Counted from the first letter of the stretch, positions 9,335 through 18,836 are shown. The stretch: DNA of 64,000 bases from Mesorhizobium sp. WSM2240 (GCF_040438645.1 NZ_CP159256.1:124001-188000), one strand, 5' to 3'. Notes: generated from the sequence alone by a model not told the origin. Program-made: numbers and translations.

Positions 9335-10050
9335 AATGTCCTCCTCCCATGGGAAAAGCTCATTGAGAACCGCGCCAGGCCAGAGGTCAATGGGAAAAGA
9401 AGGACGCAGGGGACGAAACCCGCGAACGCTGCCATTCTGACGCCAAGGCAGCACCTCCCGCAGCCCCAGCTCGCTCCTGCAGCCAGGCTGAACAGTAGTC
9501 GGCCGAAGCCCGCTGGCTGCAATGCCGGATCAGTCCGCGTCAGGCTTAGCGCCACTGGCCGGCAGAGCATCAAGAACGCGGGTGTTCCGAATCGCGCCAG
9601 AAGGCAGGGTTGATGCATCACCGACCGACCACCTCAGTCGCAGGAGTACCGGTTAAGCTGAACGAGCGGTTTCAGCGGCAAAAACCGCCGGCAAGGTCTG
9701 TCCTGAGTCCTGAGCGCCTATCCCGCCTGATAGTGTCGGATCAGGCTGTTCTCATCGGCCAGTTAGCGAAAAGCTTCTGTCGATCCTGACCCTTGAGAAG
9801 CTTCCGTCTGGATCTGCCGAGGTGTTCCGCAGAACTCGATGTAAGCGGTTCGCCGGCGCCGCGGCTTTGTGAGCGAGCGTTGGCGTGCTGGATCTGGATG
9901 GCGCGCGCGACATCAAGGTCGCTCCGCGAGTTCGATGATCGAACCATCGCTCGTGCGAGACGATGTGTTCCTTTCCACGGTAATGATGGGATTAATGACG
10001 TCGCTCCGAGCAGATTGGGGCGCAGGCTAAGGTCAGAATGTCGCGCTAAC
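9335..10050. other. Intergenic region, no recognised gene
   Basis: Several overlapping frames are open on both strands, but none shows family motifs, good start signals or consistent composition. Confidence 0.45.
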
Positions 10051-10521
10051 TCAAGAACGCCCCCGCTCCAGAAGACACGCTGCGACTGCTTGCTGCTCAT
10101 CACGCGACAACGCCGGGAACCGCTGGTCCCAGAAATCCGTAGCCTCGCGAGAATCCTCATCCCACGCAAATACGCGAACGTTCTCTCCCCAGGCGATCGC
10201 CCTCCGCAGACCTCCAAGTGTTCGATACTGATCGACAAAATCAAATGGATCGAAACTAGGCCTTATCGAACGCGTATTGTTTCGGGAGAGGGCGTTTGGC
10301 GGATTTAAAGGAGCCATGGCTAAGATGATGGCGCCTTTCTCCTTAGCCTTGCGCATTGCTGCCCGCATGCGGAGCATCTTAATGGGTATGGGCTCATTTG
10401 CCCGCTCGAGCGAGTAGATTTCGTTCTCCAGGTCTTTCAGAGCGCGCCACAGGACGTAGGGGTCAAGAGAGCGATATTGACCGACCGCTCGCCATGTTGC
10501 CTCATCATGGTCACTCGTCAT
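10051..10521 (-). CDS. Hypothetical protein (156 aa)
   Basis: Begins MTSDHDEATWRAVGQYRSLD. The protein is rich in charged residues, has no membrane segment or signal peptide, and contains a helical basic stretch (MLRMRAAMRKAKEKG). Composition looks like a real soluble protein, but no family is recognised. An upstream in-frame start at 10542 is possible. Confidence 0.5.
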   Translation of the reverse strand: MTSDHDEATWRAVGQYRSLDPYVLWRALKDLENEIYSLERANEPIPIKMLRMRAAMRKAKEKGAIILAMAPLNPPNALSRNNTRSIRPSFDPFDFVDQYRTLGGLRRAIAWGENVRVFAWDEDSREATDFWDQRFPALSRDEQQAVAACLLERGRS

Positions 10522-10635
10522 CGTTCGCGCGCCCCTCAGCACGCTGGCCAGACCACAGGCCGGCAGTCAGCCGCGTACTGTTAAGGTGGCATAAAGCAGC
10601 GATCCAGGCGAGGCATCAAAACGTTGTACGGCTGC

Positions 10636-10700
10636 TAAGCCGACGGACACGGACGGTGTAATGACGGTCGGACCGGCGTAGCAAGGATGCCGTCGGCTTA
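10636..10700. repeat. 11-bp inverted repeat with 43-bp spacer
   Basis: TAAGCCGACGG at 10636-10646 and its exact complement at 10690-10700. It lies in an 840-bp gene-poor stretch (10522-11362) between the hypothetical gene and the LuxR regulator. It could be a weak stem-loop or the end pair of a small decayed element. Confidence 0.4.
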
Positions 10701-11124
10701 AACAACCATTTTGGTCGAGCGTTGTCGAACGATGGCGCAGCTGATGGTTGCTATGCGATTTCATTTCAACCGATGTGAATCCGTCCACATTCGATCGGAT
10801 CATTCCCGCCCCTAAAAATATCGATTGTCGGCCATTTTCGATTGAGGCGCACGCACACGTCGACAAGGCGGCTCCAGCTGCAGCCTGCCGTGGCGAACTC
10901 ACCTGTCCGCGGCAGCGCTGGAGCAGTGCAAGAAGTCGCTTGGGATTCGCTGGCTAGTGCCACCGAAGCCATGCGGAGGACGACGATGCCCGAAAGCGTC
11001 GGTACCGCCCCTACGACCCCAACGCGCCCAACCAATATAGATCGATGTCGGCGCACAACGCTACGCGGAAAGTCCGGCCCTGGCGTATTCAAATCGCGTC
11101 CGAGCGGGCCACGTTCGATGAGGC

Positions 11125-11167
11125 GATATGTACGCTGCGAAAAGTTTTCGGATGCGACGCTAACGAC
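11125..11167 (+). promoter_or_regulatory. 43-bp conserved element, copy A (upstream of LuxR-type regulator)
   Basis: Gapless 43-mer matching copy B at 33/43 positions; it ends in GCTAACGAC like all copies. It is the most divergent in the central TATCCCGGGATA palindrome (here TACGCTGCGAAA). It is oriented toward the LuxR-type gene, 195 bp before its first ATG. Confidence 0.55.
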
Positions 11168-11362
11168 GAAATCGAATTTGCTGTGTAAGCATACCGTAAC
11201 GCTTGAGGAAGCATCGCAAATCGAGTCCTTTATTGACGCAGACGGCGTAATAAATGGAATACGACAACGTTGCTGAAGTTCAGTTCTATAAATTGACGGC
11301 GAATCCATATTGCACGTCAGCAGTCGTCGCCCTCATTTATCTGTCAAGAGAGCTAGCCAATC

Positions 11363-12157
11363 ATGGTATTGTCTGCAACCTTCGAGAGCAGAAAGCCCTC
11401 AAACAACACGCTTTGCATGAGCACCAATCACAGGATCGCGGAAAGTTCTGCCGCCACAGGTGGATTCGCCGGAAACCGTGAACGCGAACGCTCCATCATC
11501 ATTGTCGACAACCGCGCGCGTGAGCGGGAACGCCCGGTTCAAAACGTGAACTCCAGTCATTTCCGTGCGGCAGTAGCGGTCTTCGGGACTATCGATGAAT
11601 TGCGCCGGGCGTACGAGCACCGCCGCGGCCCCATATCCGCCATCTTGCTGAATATTGGCGGATGCAAGATCACCGATGACGGCGTTGCCCAGGACATCGA
11701 ACAGCTCAAGTCAGAGTTCGCAGCGATCCCTTTTGTCATCGTTGCGGATAACAATGATCCGGCGCAGATTGCCAATGCACTGGAAACCGGAGCCTGCGGC
11801 TATATCCCGACCACGGTCGGTATCGGAGTCGCGGTGGGTGCGATAGAACTGGCATTGGCTGGCGGCGCGTGTGTGCCCGCCAGCTGCACCTTTTCCATGC
11901 GGCAACGTGTTTTTGCCAGAAACATTCAGGGAGCGCAGCCGATCAGGAAAATACTCACGGCTCGTCAGATTGAAGTCGCCGAGGCGCTGCGTTGCGGCAA
12001 GGCGAACAAGATCATTGCCTATGAGCTCAATCTGCGAGAAAGCACGGTGAAGGTCCACATCCGCAAGATCATGAAGAAGCTAAACGCAACCAACCGGACC
12101 GAGGCGGTTTACAAAATGGATACCATGCTGCTTCGCGATGCTCCGGTTTCGGGGTAG
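11363..12157 (+). CDS. LuxR-type response regulator with degenerate receiver domain
   Basis: 264 residues. The N-terminal region (about 40-165) folds like a receiver: SIIIVDNRARERE as strand 1, AILLNIGG as strand 3, IPFVIVADN as strand 4, GACGYIPTTV at the end. The position of the phosphorylated Asp at the end of strand 3 is Asn (near residue 96), so it is probably not controlled by phosphorylation. The C-terminal GerE-type helix-turn-helix (from residue 197: LTARQIEVAEALRCGKANK, then ESTVKVHIRKIMKKL) is intact. No histidine kinase is adjacent. A second start at 11417 (MSTNHR) is possible; neither has a strong ribosome site. It stands 131 bp upstream of the bgr operon and downstream of the 43-bp element, so a role in polysaccharide control is likely but inferred. 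Confidence 0.88.
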   Translation: MVLSATFESRKPSNNTLCMSTNHRIAESSAATGGFAGNRERERSIIIVDNRARERERPVQNVNSSHFRAAVAVFGTIDELRRAYEHRRGPISAILLNIGGCKITDDGVAQDIEQLKSEFAAIPFVIVADNNDPAQIANALETGACGYIPTTVGIGVAVGAIELALAGGACVPASCTFSMRQRVFARNIQGAQPIRKILTARQIEVAEALRCGKANKIIAYELNLRESTVKVHIRKIMKKLNATNRTEAVYKMDTMLLRDAPVSG

Positions 12158-12288
12158 GATCGACGCACCAGCCTAGTAGCATGGTGGCGGCAAACGACCG
12201 TCTTTGGTTTGCCCCTCGAACAGTTGAGAGTTTGCAACCGCCATCGTGATTATGCTACCTTCACCCTACAGGTGAGGAGACATACCGC

Positions 12289-14070
12289 TTGTGGAGCTGG
12301 CTATCACGATTGTTGGATGGCGTAGCGAATGGGGATTCCTCAAGCAATTTTTCTTCTGCGAGCGACGCGTGTCTCACGGATTTTTTAGAGAACACGACCG
12401 ACGCTGTGTCCTTCTACGACCGCCAGTTCCGCCTTACCCACTATGCAGCCAAATTCAGAAACTCCCGCGGTCAAGTAGCAAGCGGCACCCCTGTGTGGGA
12501 GATCTACCCGGATTTTCTCGATACCAGGGTTCGCGGCGAATTTGATCGCGTTCTCCACGGCGGCTCGCCGGCCACTGTCGATCTGCGGCAGCCGCCGAGC
12601 GAGGCGCCTCGTACGGCTTTCATTTTCAGCGCTGGGGATGGCCTAGGGATCATTGAGTACAAGGAAACCGAGCAGAGGGGACGGACTGATGCGGAAGAAC
12701 GGGAGCACACGATGCTCCTCCACCAGGCAACGTATGACGCATTGACCGGACTGCAGAATCGGCGGCGGTTCAGCGAACGCTTGCAGGAAGTGTTGGCCGG
12801 CGACGGGTCAAGAAAAAAAGCGGCACTTCTACAAATCGACCTTGATGAATTTAAAGCGGTCAATGACACGCTCGGTCATGAAGCAGGCGACACGTTGCTT
12901 CAACGGGCTGCGGAACGCATTCGGAACGCGCTTCAGGAAGACGAAACCGCCTATCGATTGGCTGGAGACGAATTCGCCATTATTCAGTCGGCTAAGGATC
13001 ATCCAGTCGAAGCCGAGCGCCTCGCCAATTCGCTGATCGACGTGCTCAAGGCGCCGTTCGTCATTAATGGCATTCCGGTTTTCGTCGGCGCGAGCATTGG
13101 AATTGCTTTCACACCGGAGCACGGGACAGAGAGTGAGCAACTGATGAAGGCGGCAGATGTTGCCCTTTACGCAGCCAAAAGAGATGGACGCGGCTGCGCC
13201 AGAATCTTCAACCGTTCGATGCTGCTTCTGCTCGAACAACGCGAGAATTTAAGGCGCAATCTTCGAGTGGCGCTGGAGCGGGGCGAACTCTATGTTGAAT
13301 ATCAACCGCTTATTCGACCTCCCTCGTCGGTGGTTGGCTTCGAAGCGCTGCTGCGGTGGCTTCACCCCGAGCTTGGCATCATTCCTCCGAGCGTGTTCAT
13401 CCCGATTGCCGAAGCCGATGGTCTGATGGACGAGATTGGGCGGTGGGTCCTGGAAAATGCGTGCCGCCAAGCGACGAAGTGGCCTTCTTCTCTTATAGTC
13501 GCAGTAAACCTGTCGCCGGCGCAGTTCCTCAGTGGTTCGCTCACAGACACGGTTGCTCAGATCATTGACGCTGTTGGAATCCGAGCCGATCGGCTGGAGC
13601 TTGAAATCACCGAGACGGTCCTTCTCGAGCAGACCATCGACAATCTTGACACATTGAACACTCTAAACGTTTTGGGAATCCGAGTCTCGCTCGATGATTT
13701 CGGTACCTACTACTCCTCGTTGAGTTATCTCAAGAATTTCCCCTTCGACACGTTAAAGATAGATCAATACTTCATAAGAGATCTTGAGACGGACCGGAAA
13801 AGTCAGACGATCGTGCGATCCATCATAGGCATGGCACACGGTTTAGGAATAAGCGTAACTGCTGAGGGAGTGGAAACGCCAGGACAGGCACAGTGGCTGA
13901 TCGGGGAACACTGCGATGGCCTCCAGGGCCACTTTCTTGGGAAGCCGCTAAGAGCTGAAGCGACGCTCGAATTCGTCAGACAGTCGCCATCGATAGCAGC
14001 AGGAGCAGGGCAGAACCAAATCGACCGATCTAGCGTCCAGAGCCTGCATCCAGCGAGGCGGAAAACGTGA
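12289..14070 (+). CDS. bgrR: GGDEF-EAL protein, BgrR-like; first gene of the partner-switch operon
   Basis: 593 residues, TTG start with GAGGAG 9 bp upstream. Order: PAS-like region (about 25-125), GGDEF domain (about 145-300), EAL domain (about 320-575). DLDEFKAVNDTLGHEAGD and RLAGDEFAII (near residue 223) carry the catalytic Asp/Glu, with Ala replacing the first Gly of GGDEF. The inhibitory RxxD site is absent (QEDE at that place). The EAL domain keeps EALLRW (residue 351), DDFGTYYSSLSYLK, KIDQYFI and TAEGVET, so it may also hydrolyse c-di-GMP. Gene order and domains match bgrRSTUWV of S. meliloti, where BgrR was reported as the diguanylate cyclase feeding beta-glucan synthase BgsA and as the final target of the switch. 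Net activity here cannot be read from the sequence. Confidence 0.88.
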   Translation: MWSWLSRLLDGVANGDSSSNFSSASDACLTDFLENTTDAVSFYDRQFRLTHYAAKFRNSRGQVASGTPVWEIYPDFLDTRVRGEFDRVLHGGSPATVDLRQPPSEAPRTAFIFSAGDGLGIIEYKETEQRGRTDAEEREHTMLLHQATYDALTGLQNRRRFSERLQEVLAGDGSRKKAALLQIDLDEFKAVNDTLGHEAGDTLLQRAAERIRNALQEDETAYRLAGDEFAIIQSAKDHPVEAERLANSLIDVLKAPFVINGIPVFVGASIGIAFTPEHGTESEQLMKAADVALYAAKRDGRGCARIFNRSMLLLLEQRENLRRNLRVALERGELYVEYQPLIRPPSSVVGFEALLRWLHPELGIIPPSVFIPIAEADGLMDEIGRWVLENACRQATKWPSSLIVAVNLSPAQFLSGSLTDTVAQIIDAVGIRADRLELEITETVLLEQTIDNLDTLNTLNVLGIRVSLDDFGTYYSSLSYLKNFPFDTLKIDQYFIRDLETDRKSQTIVRSIIGMAHGLGISVTAEGVETPGQAQWLIGEHCDGLQGHFLGKPLRAEATLEFVRQSPSIAAGAGQNQIDRSSVQSLHPARRKT

Positions 14071-14176
14071 ACGGACCACGCAGCGATAGTTGTATCACAG
14101 CCTTGGTCGGTGCGAGATCAGAGGGGTGGGTCAGTCGTTTTGCCGTTCGGTGTAGTCATATAGGCAGGGAGAGCCA

Positions 14177-14704
14177 ATGAACATTGTTTCTCATACCAGA
14201 AATAGCGACATTTCATTTGAAGCTATGATACAGATCGATATGAAAATTGACACTTTTATATCATCATGGGTGCACTGCCACTATATATCATCTTACTTGG
14301 CGCGAGTGGTCAGCCATAACAGGTCTGACTCAGTCAGGTATTCAAATCTTTTTTCTTCTGCCGTCAACGAATTGCTGGAGGTCGCCTTTCGAACCCGCCA
14401 TCCGAGCGGCGAACTGGCTTGCAGGGTGTCTCGGCAGGGCCGGACCGATAGGGTCGAATTGACGTTCCCTTGCACACCGGAGGAACGACGCTTCTATGAA
14501 CAGGCCCTGTTGCAGATTGAAGAACCGGGTGTCAGGGAACGCTACCTCAATTCAGTGTCGGGGGATCTTGCGCCAAGTCGTGAAGTCGTACTCGCGGAAT
14601 TGGCTATTGATTACAACGCAACCCTCAGCCTCGAAAAAGGCGACGATGACGATGTCGCGATCACGCTGGTGGTGGATCTTCCGCTAGAGGACGTACCAAA
14701 TTGA
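14177..14704 (+). CDS. bgrS: BgrS-like GHKL-related protein, probably catalytically dead
   Basis: 175 residues, second gene of the operon. It aligns by eye with the kinase-like BgrW: SAVNELLEVAFRTR (near residue 62) corresponds to the N-box NELIENAVKF of BgrW, and REVVLAELAIDYNATL to its SGLGLLTLMSDYDARL. The Mg-binding second Asn of the N-box is Val and the glycine-rich ATP lid is lost, so ATP binding or phosphotransfer is unlikely. It may act as a pseudokinase binding partner for the STAS-like N-terminus of the next gene. Its stop overlaps the TTG start of that gene (TTGA). Confidence 0.8.
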   Translation: MNIVSHTRNSDISFEAMIQIDMKIDTFISSWVHCHYISSYLARVVSHNRSDSVRYSNLFSSAVNELLEVAFRTRHPSGELACRVSRQGRTDRVELTFPCTPEERRFYEQALLQIEEPGVRERYLNSVSGDLAPSREVVLAELAIDYNATLSLEKGDDDDVAITLVVDLPLEDVPN

Positions 14705-15879
14705 ACCTTTACGACCTTCAGCCGCGGTTCAAAGCGCAATACGACGTGAACAATCAGGAGTACTCCATTTCGGGTGTGGTCCGGCCGCAGTCGATCGACG
14801 AGCTCGCGCCCAGCATGGCGCTGCTGAAGGACTCCATCGAACGTGTGCGTGGCGTTCTATACGTGAATATCAAACGTCTGACGCAGATGAACAACACTGC
14901 CTTTCACGTCTTTTCGCGGGTCATCATTGACGCCTGCCGCACCCGACCCGACCTCAAGTTCGTTGTCATCACGTCAAGCGTTGTCGGCTGGATGACACGG
15001 AAGTTCGGGCGCTTGAACCGAATCGAGCCGAACATCACCGTCGAGGAATACGACGGCGAGTTCTATCCAGGACAAAGCTTTCTCGAACAAGGCGGGTTCA
15101 TACCGATCCTGCGTACGCAGACGAAGATGACCTGGCGCCACGAGCGCACGATCCTACCCCGCCACGGAATGCAACCGGGCATCACAATGGCGGACGTCTG
15201 TTGTGGAATCGGTGACTTCGCGGTGCTGGTGCAGAAGGAGTTCCAGCCAGCGCGGATAGTCGCCCTCGACCACTCCAGATCGAGCCTGGCGTACGCGCGA
15301 AACGTAGCGGCGGAGTTCGACATCAAAGGAATCGAGTACACTTATGGTGACGCATCAGAAATGCTGCTTGAGGACGATCAGTTCGACCTTGTGACGTGCC
15401 GCCATTCCTTGCAGGTCTTCAACAAGCCCGAGCTGATCCTTAGCGAACTGTTTCGAATTTGCAGGCCAGGCGGACGCGTCTATATTACCAATGAAAAGAA
15501 TTCCCACTGTCTGGGTGAACCGCGCGCCGACAGCATCCAGTGGACTTATAACGAAGTCGCCAAGCTTTGGGCGCACTTTCAAATGGACATCGAGCTTGGC
15601 CCGAAGAGCCGACGATACTTGATCGAAGCGGGGTTTGAAGACATTCGTGTCGAGTCTTTCATGGTCACCAATCATGACGGCGATCCCCAGGATTTCGCGG
15701 AGGTGATTGCAGCGTGGGAGAGCGTCTACGCAGGGGAGATGGCGGTTAAGCGCGGCGATACTGCAAAGTACATCAATCGGTTCCGACAAGGCTTCAAAGA
15801 CCACATCTTCGCTGCGCTCCATCCGAAAGGCTATGCCGGCTGGCCAATCTGGGTCGCATCGGGGCGCAAGCCGCAATGA
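14701..15879 (+). CDS. bgrT: STAS-like domain fused to SAM-dependent methyltransferase (BgrT-like)
   Basis: 392 residues, TTG start overlapping the previous stop by 4 bp. Residues about 1-125 resemble the STAS protein at the end of the operon: LYVNIKRLTQMNNTAFHVFS parallels the phosphosite strand [17 protein letters not shown] of BgrV, but the SS pair is NT. Residues about 150-300 are a class I methyltransferase: motif I VCCGIGDFAVLV (near 165), motif II IVALDHS, then DDQFDLVTCRHSLQVF and RICRPGGRVYI. The end (about 300-392) is unassigned. The methylated substrate is unknown. The fusion suggests that the switch recruits or gates a methyltransferase. The stop overlaps the start of bgrU (ATGA). 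Confidence 0.85.
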   Translation: MNLYDLQPRFKAQYDVNNQEYSISGVVRPQSIDELAPSMALLKDSIERVRGVLYVNIKRLTQMNNTAFHVFSRVIIDACRTRPDLKFVVITSSVVGWMTRKFGRLNRIEPNITVEEYDGEFYPGQSFLEQGGFIPILRTQTKMTWRHERTILPRHGMQPGITMADVCCGIGDFAVLVQKEFQPARIVALDHSRSSLAYARNVAAEFDIKGIEYTYGDASEMLLEDDQFDLVTCRHSLQVFNKPELILSELFRICRPGGRVYITNEKNSHCLGEPRADSIQWTYNEVAKLWAHFQMDIELGPKSRRYLIEAGFEDIRVESFMVTNHDGDPQDFAEVIAAWESVYAGEMAVKRGDTAKYINRFRQGFKDHIFAALHPKGYAGWPIWVASGRKPQ

Positions 15880-18260
15880 ACAGCTCCGAACTAACTCAGC
15901 CCAGAGCTTGGTCTGTCTTTGGGCTTAACAGTTTCCGCGCGAAGTTCATGATTGTCGTGGGAGGAGCGGTGCTGTTTGACCTCCTCGTTGGCGGCGGCGT
16001 CGCGTTGTGGAATGTAAACAGACTTTCTCGCGACGCGACAACCCAGATCGAGAGGGGCCTCACCAACGCGAGTCAGGAATACCTCCAGAACTATATCGAG
16101 ACGACGGCGCTGCGCGCGGATCTCCTTTTTGACCGCATGCATTCGGAGGTAACCGCGCTCGCAGGCACCATGCAGACACTGATCGATCATCCGGAGGCAA
16201 AGGCCGAGATTGGTGAGGCGCTGGCGAAGAACCCCTATTTCAATCCGCCGCTCAGTTACCACAGCGATGGAAACTGGGTGCAGAATCCGCCGGGATCGAC
16301 TTCTGTCATGAGTGTGTGGGGATATCTCCTTTCCCCCGCTCATCAACCAAAGCCGGAAGTTCTCCGCGATGTTCAGGACAGCGCTGTTTTCGACATTTTC
16401 AGCGCGAGCTTGATGGCGACGGGCACGAAGAAGCTCCAGATCTACTACGTGGGGCCGAAGCAACAGCCGATCATGCGCACGACGCCATATTCCGATCAGG
16501 CTCAGACTTTCGACAAGCTCTATCCAGGCCACAATAAAGCAAATTTCTGGGATTTCTTCTTTCCAGGGGTTTACGAAAGCTGGCAGAGATGGATCAAAGA
16601 GCCGGATTCGCGCCCGGTAGAAGGCGAGAGCATTACCGCGACAGCCCCTTATATCGATGCGATTACCGGCAAGCTCATAGTCAGCTTCTTCCATCCGCTC
16701 TGGACCAGGGATCGCACAGACGTCGCCGGGATGGTTGCTTCCGACGTTACGCTCGATCAGCTCGCTGAGATAGTCGAAAGCATCAAGGTGGCTGAGACGG
16801 GTTTCGGTTTTCTTACCATGTCGAACGGCAACGTACTCGCGATCAAGCCCGAGGGCCAGAAAACGCTTGGGCTCAAGATTGCGAGTGGTGCGGAGGGTCA
16901 AGGCGTTACGGGCCTTGACCGCTCGCTCAAAAAAAGTACGCATGCGGCCGTTGCGGCGCTTGAACTTCCCGCCGACGACCGGACCGTGATCAAACACATA
17001 TTGATTGATGAGAATGGCCAAGCCGAGCCTTACATTGTCGCACTTCGGCGACTAGAGGCAGTCAATCTCTGGAACAGCGACGGATCCATAACAGCTGAAA
17101 ACCAGATGCTTGGCTTCGTGGTTCCGGAGCGGGAAATCTATGCATCTCTCTTTGCAGCCCAGGAGAGCATCTCCGACGCGACCAACCGTATACTGATTAC
17201 ACAAATCATCGCAATCATCATCTCACTGCTGATCGTCTTTGCAGCTGTCTTCGGAATTTCAAAACGTATCACGGCCGGTCTCAGTGCTCTTGCCGGCGCC
17301 GCCAGGCGGCTCCAGTCGCAAGACTACTCAGTCCGGGTGAGTGTTCCCACCCACGACGAGGTCGGAGAAGCAGCCCTGGCGTTCAACAGAATGGCTGAAG
17401 AGATCAGCTTTCACACCGAAAACCTCGAGCATCTCGTAGATGAACGAACCAAGGAACTCGAGGGCGCCAATCAAGAAATTGTAGCGCTGAACAATAGATT
17501 GCGAGATGAGAATATCCGGCTTAGTGCTGAGCTGGCGGTCGCCAAACAGATCCAGATGATGGTGTTGCCTAAGCGCGGTGAGCTCGACGTAATTCCCGAA
17601 GTAGAAATCGCCGCCTTTATGAGGCCAGCGGACGAAGTTGGCGGCGATTACTACGACGTCTTGCAAGATGGAGCGCGCGTCAAGATTGGAATCGGAGATG
17701 TGACCGGCCACGGACTTGAAAGTGGGGTTCTAATGCTCATGGTTCAATCCGTCGCACGGGCGCTGCAGGAGACCAGCGAGAGGGACCCGCGTCAGTTCCT
17801 GGATCGGCTGAACAGGGCTATCTACAAGAACCTGGAACGGACCAACAGCGATAAGCACCTTTCTCTCGCCTTTCTAGATTTTGAAGGTGAGCGCGTGACG
17901 CTCTCCGGTCAGCACGAGGAGGTGCTCGTTATTCGTTCAAATGGTGAGGTCGAGCGAATCGACACGATCGACCTCGGGTTGCCGATCGGCTTGGAACGCG
18001 ACATATCTCCGTTCGTTGATGTACGCGACATTCCTTTTGGCAGCGGCGACGTGATCGTGCTGCACACCGACGGCCTCACCGAGGCGGAAAATCAGGACGG
18101 CAAGCTTTTTGGCTTTGATCAGCTTTGTAAAAGTGCGAGCACACATCATGGTGGGAGCGCAGAAGAAATCAAATCGGGAATTATTGACGACCTTATGGCG
18201 CATATCGGAACGCATAAGATCCACGATGACATCACCCTCGTAATCATGAGACATAGGTAG
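15876..18260 (+). CDS. bgrU: Membrane sensor with SpoIIE/PP2C phosphatase domain (BgrU-like)
   Basis: 794 residues. Order: transmembrane segment (about 24-46), periplasmic double-Cache-type sensor (about 47-435), second transmembrane segment (about 440-463, ILITQIIAIIISLLIVFAAV), HAMP (about 464-517), coiled coil (about 520-560), SpoIIE-type PP2C domain (about 565-794). Metal-binding motifs are intact: DEVGGDYYDVL (near 587), GIGDVTGHGLESG (near 605), VLHTDGLTEAEN (near 729), DDITLVIM (near 783). By comparison with the S. meliloti system it should dephosphorylate the STAS protein BgrV in response to an extracytoplasmic signal. It is the only membrane sensor in the operon. Confidence 0.93.
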   Translation: MNSSELTQPRAWSVFGLNSFRAKFMIVVGGAVLFDLLVGGGVALWNVNRLSRDATTQIERGLTNASQEYLQNYIETTALRADLLFDRMHSEVTALAGTMQTLIDHPEAKAEIGEALAKNPYFNPPLSYHSDGNWVQNPPGSTSVMSVWGYLLSPAHQPKPEVLRDVQDSAVFDIFSASLMATGTKKLQIYYVGPKQQPIMRTTPYSDQAQTFDKLYPGHNKANFWDFFFPGVYESWQRWIKEPDSRPVEGESITATAPYIDAITGKLIVSFFHPLWTRDRTDVAGMVASDVTLDQLAEIVESIKVAETGFGFLTMSNGNVLAIKPEGQKTLGLKIASGAEGQGVTGLDRSLKKSTHAAVAALELPADDRTVIKHILIDENGQAEPYIVALRRLEAVNLWNSDGSITAENQMLGFVVPEREIYASLFAAQESISDATNRILITQIIAIIISLLIVFAAVFGISKRITAGLSALAGAARRLQSQDYSVRVSVPTHDEVGEAALAFNRMAEEISFHTENLEHLVDERTKELEGANQEIVALNNRLRDENIRLSAELAVAKQIQMMVLPKRGELDVIPEVEIAAFMRPADEVGGDYYDVLQDGARVKIGIGDVTGHGLESGVLMLMVQSVARALQETSERDPRQFLDRLNRAIYKNLERTNSDKHLSLAFLDFEGERVTLSGQHEEVLVIRSNGEVERIDTIDLGLPIGLERDISPFVDVRDIPFGSGDVIVLHTDGLTEAENQDGKLFGFDQLCKSASTHHGGSAEEIKSGIIDDLMAHIGTHKIHDDITLVIMRHR

Positions 18261-18263
18261 AAA

Positions 18264-18824
18264 GTGGCGACACTGTTCGGAACGGCTGATATTGCTAGTG
18301 GCGCGCGAGAGAACGTCAGTCGCGTGCGATTGTTCGATGGACCTCTTGACGTGAGTTGGCATCATTGCGCCACCACCTCGGACTTCATTGCGGATCTCTT
18401 CGCGCTGCGTGTTCGATCATCTCGCGACGACTACAGAGAAGTACGGCACAGCATCGGGTATTTGGTTAACGAACTCATCGAAAACGCGGTCAAATTCCGT
18501 GCACCGGGCGAGGTCATGATCGAGGCATCGATCGATTCGGAGAGTTTCAAGGTGAAAGTCTCGAATTCACTCGACGGCGAAACCGCCTCTGGATTTCAAA
18601 GCCTACTGGCCCGGATCACAGCCGGTGATCCAGGTGACCTCCTGATTCAACGGCTCGAAGCGAACGCGGCAGACCCTGGCGCGTCAAGTTCGGGGCTGGG
18701 ATTGTTGACGCTGATGAGCGACTACGATGCACGTTTAGCTTGGATATTCAGCCCGGCCGACGAAGGCGATCGGATTTGTTTGGAAACATATGCTTCTATT
18801 CCGGTTCGACACGCTCCCAATTAA
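18264..18824 (+). CDS. bgrW: Serine kinase / anti-sigma-type GHKL protein (BgrW-like)
   Basis: 186 residues, GTG start 3 bp after the bgrU stop. The N-box NELIENAVKF (near residue 67) and the glycine-rich motif SGLGLLTLMSDY (near residue 142) are those of SpoIIAB/RsbW-type ATP-binding kinases of the slr1658-like group. It should phosphorylate the STAS protein encoded next and so oppose BgrU. Unlike BgrS it keeps both ATP-site motifs. A single-domain cytoplasmic protein with no membrane segment. Confidence 0.88.
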   Translation: MATLFGTADIASGARENVSRVRLFDGPLDVSWHHCATTSDFIADLFALRVRSSRDDYREVRHSIGYLVNELIENAVKFRAPGEVMIEASIDSESFKVKVSNSLDGETASGFQSLLARITAGDPGDLLIQRLEANAADPGASSSGLGLLTLMSDYDARLAWIFSPADEGDRICLETYASIPVRHAPN

Positions 18825-18836
18825 ATGGATTAAACC

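Noticed and set aside
9793..10308. Plus-strand open frame of 171 codons
   Set aside because: Overlaps the better minus-strand frame, Arg/Ser-rich, no ribosome site or motif.
10766..11308. Two opposed open frames over the copy A region
   Set aside because: Neither has family features; the region is better explained as intergenic with the 43-bp element.
15891..17021. 376-codon minus-strand frame inside bgrU
   Set aside because: Antisense shadow of a gene with clear Cache, HAMP and SpoIIE domains.
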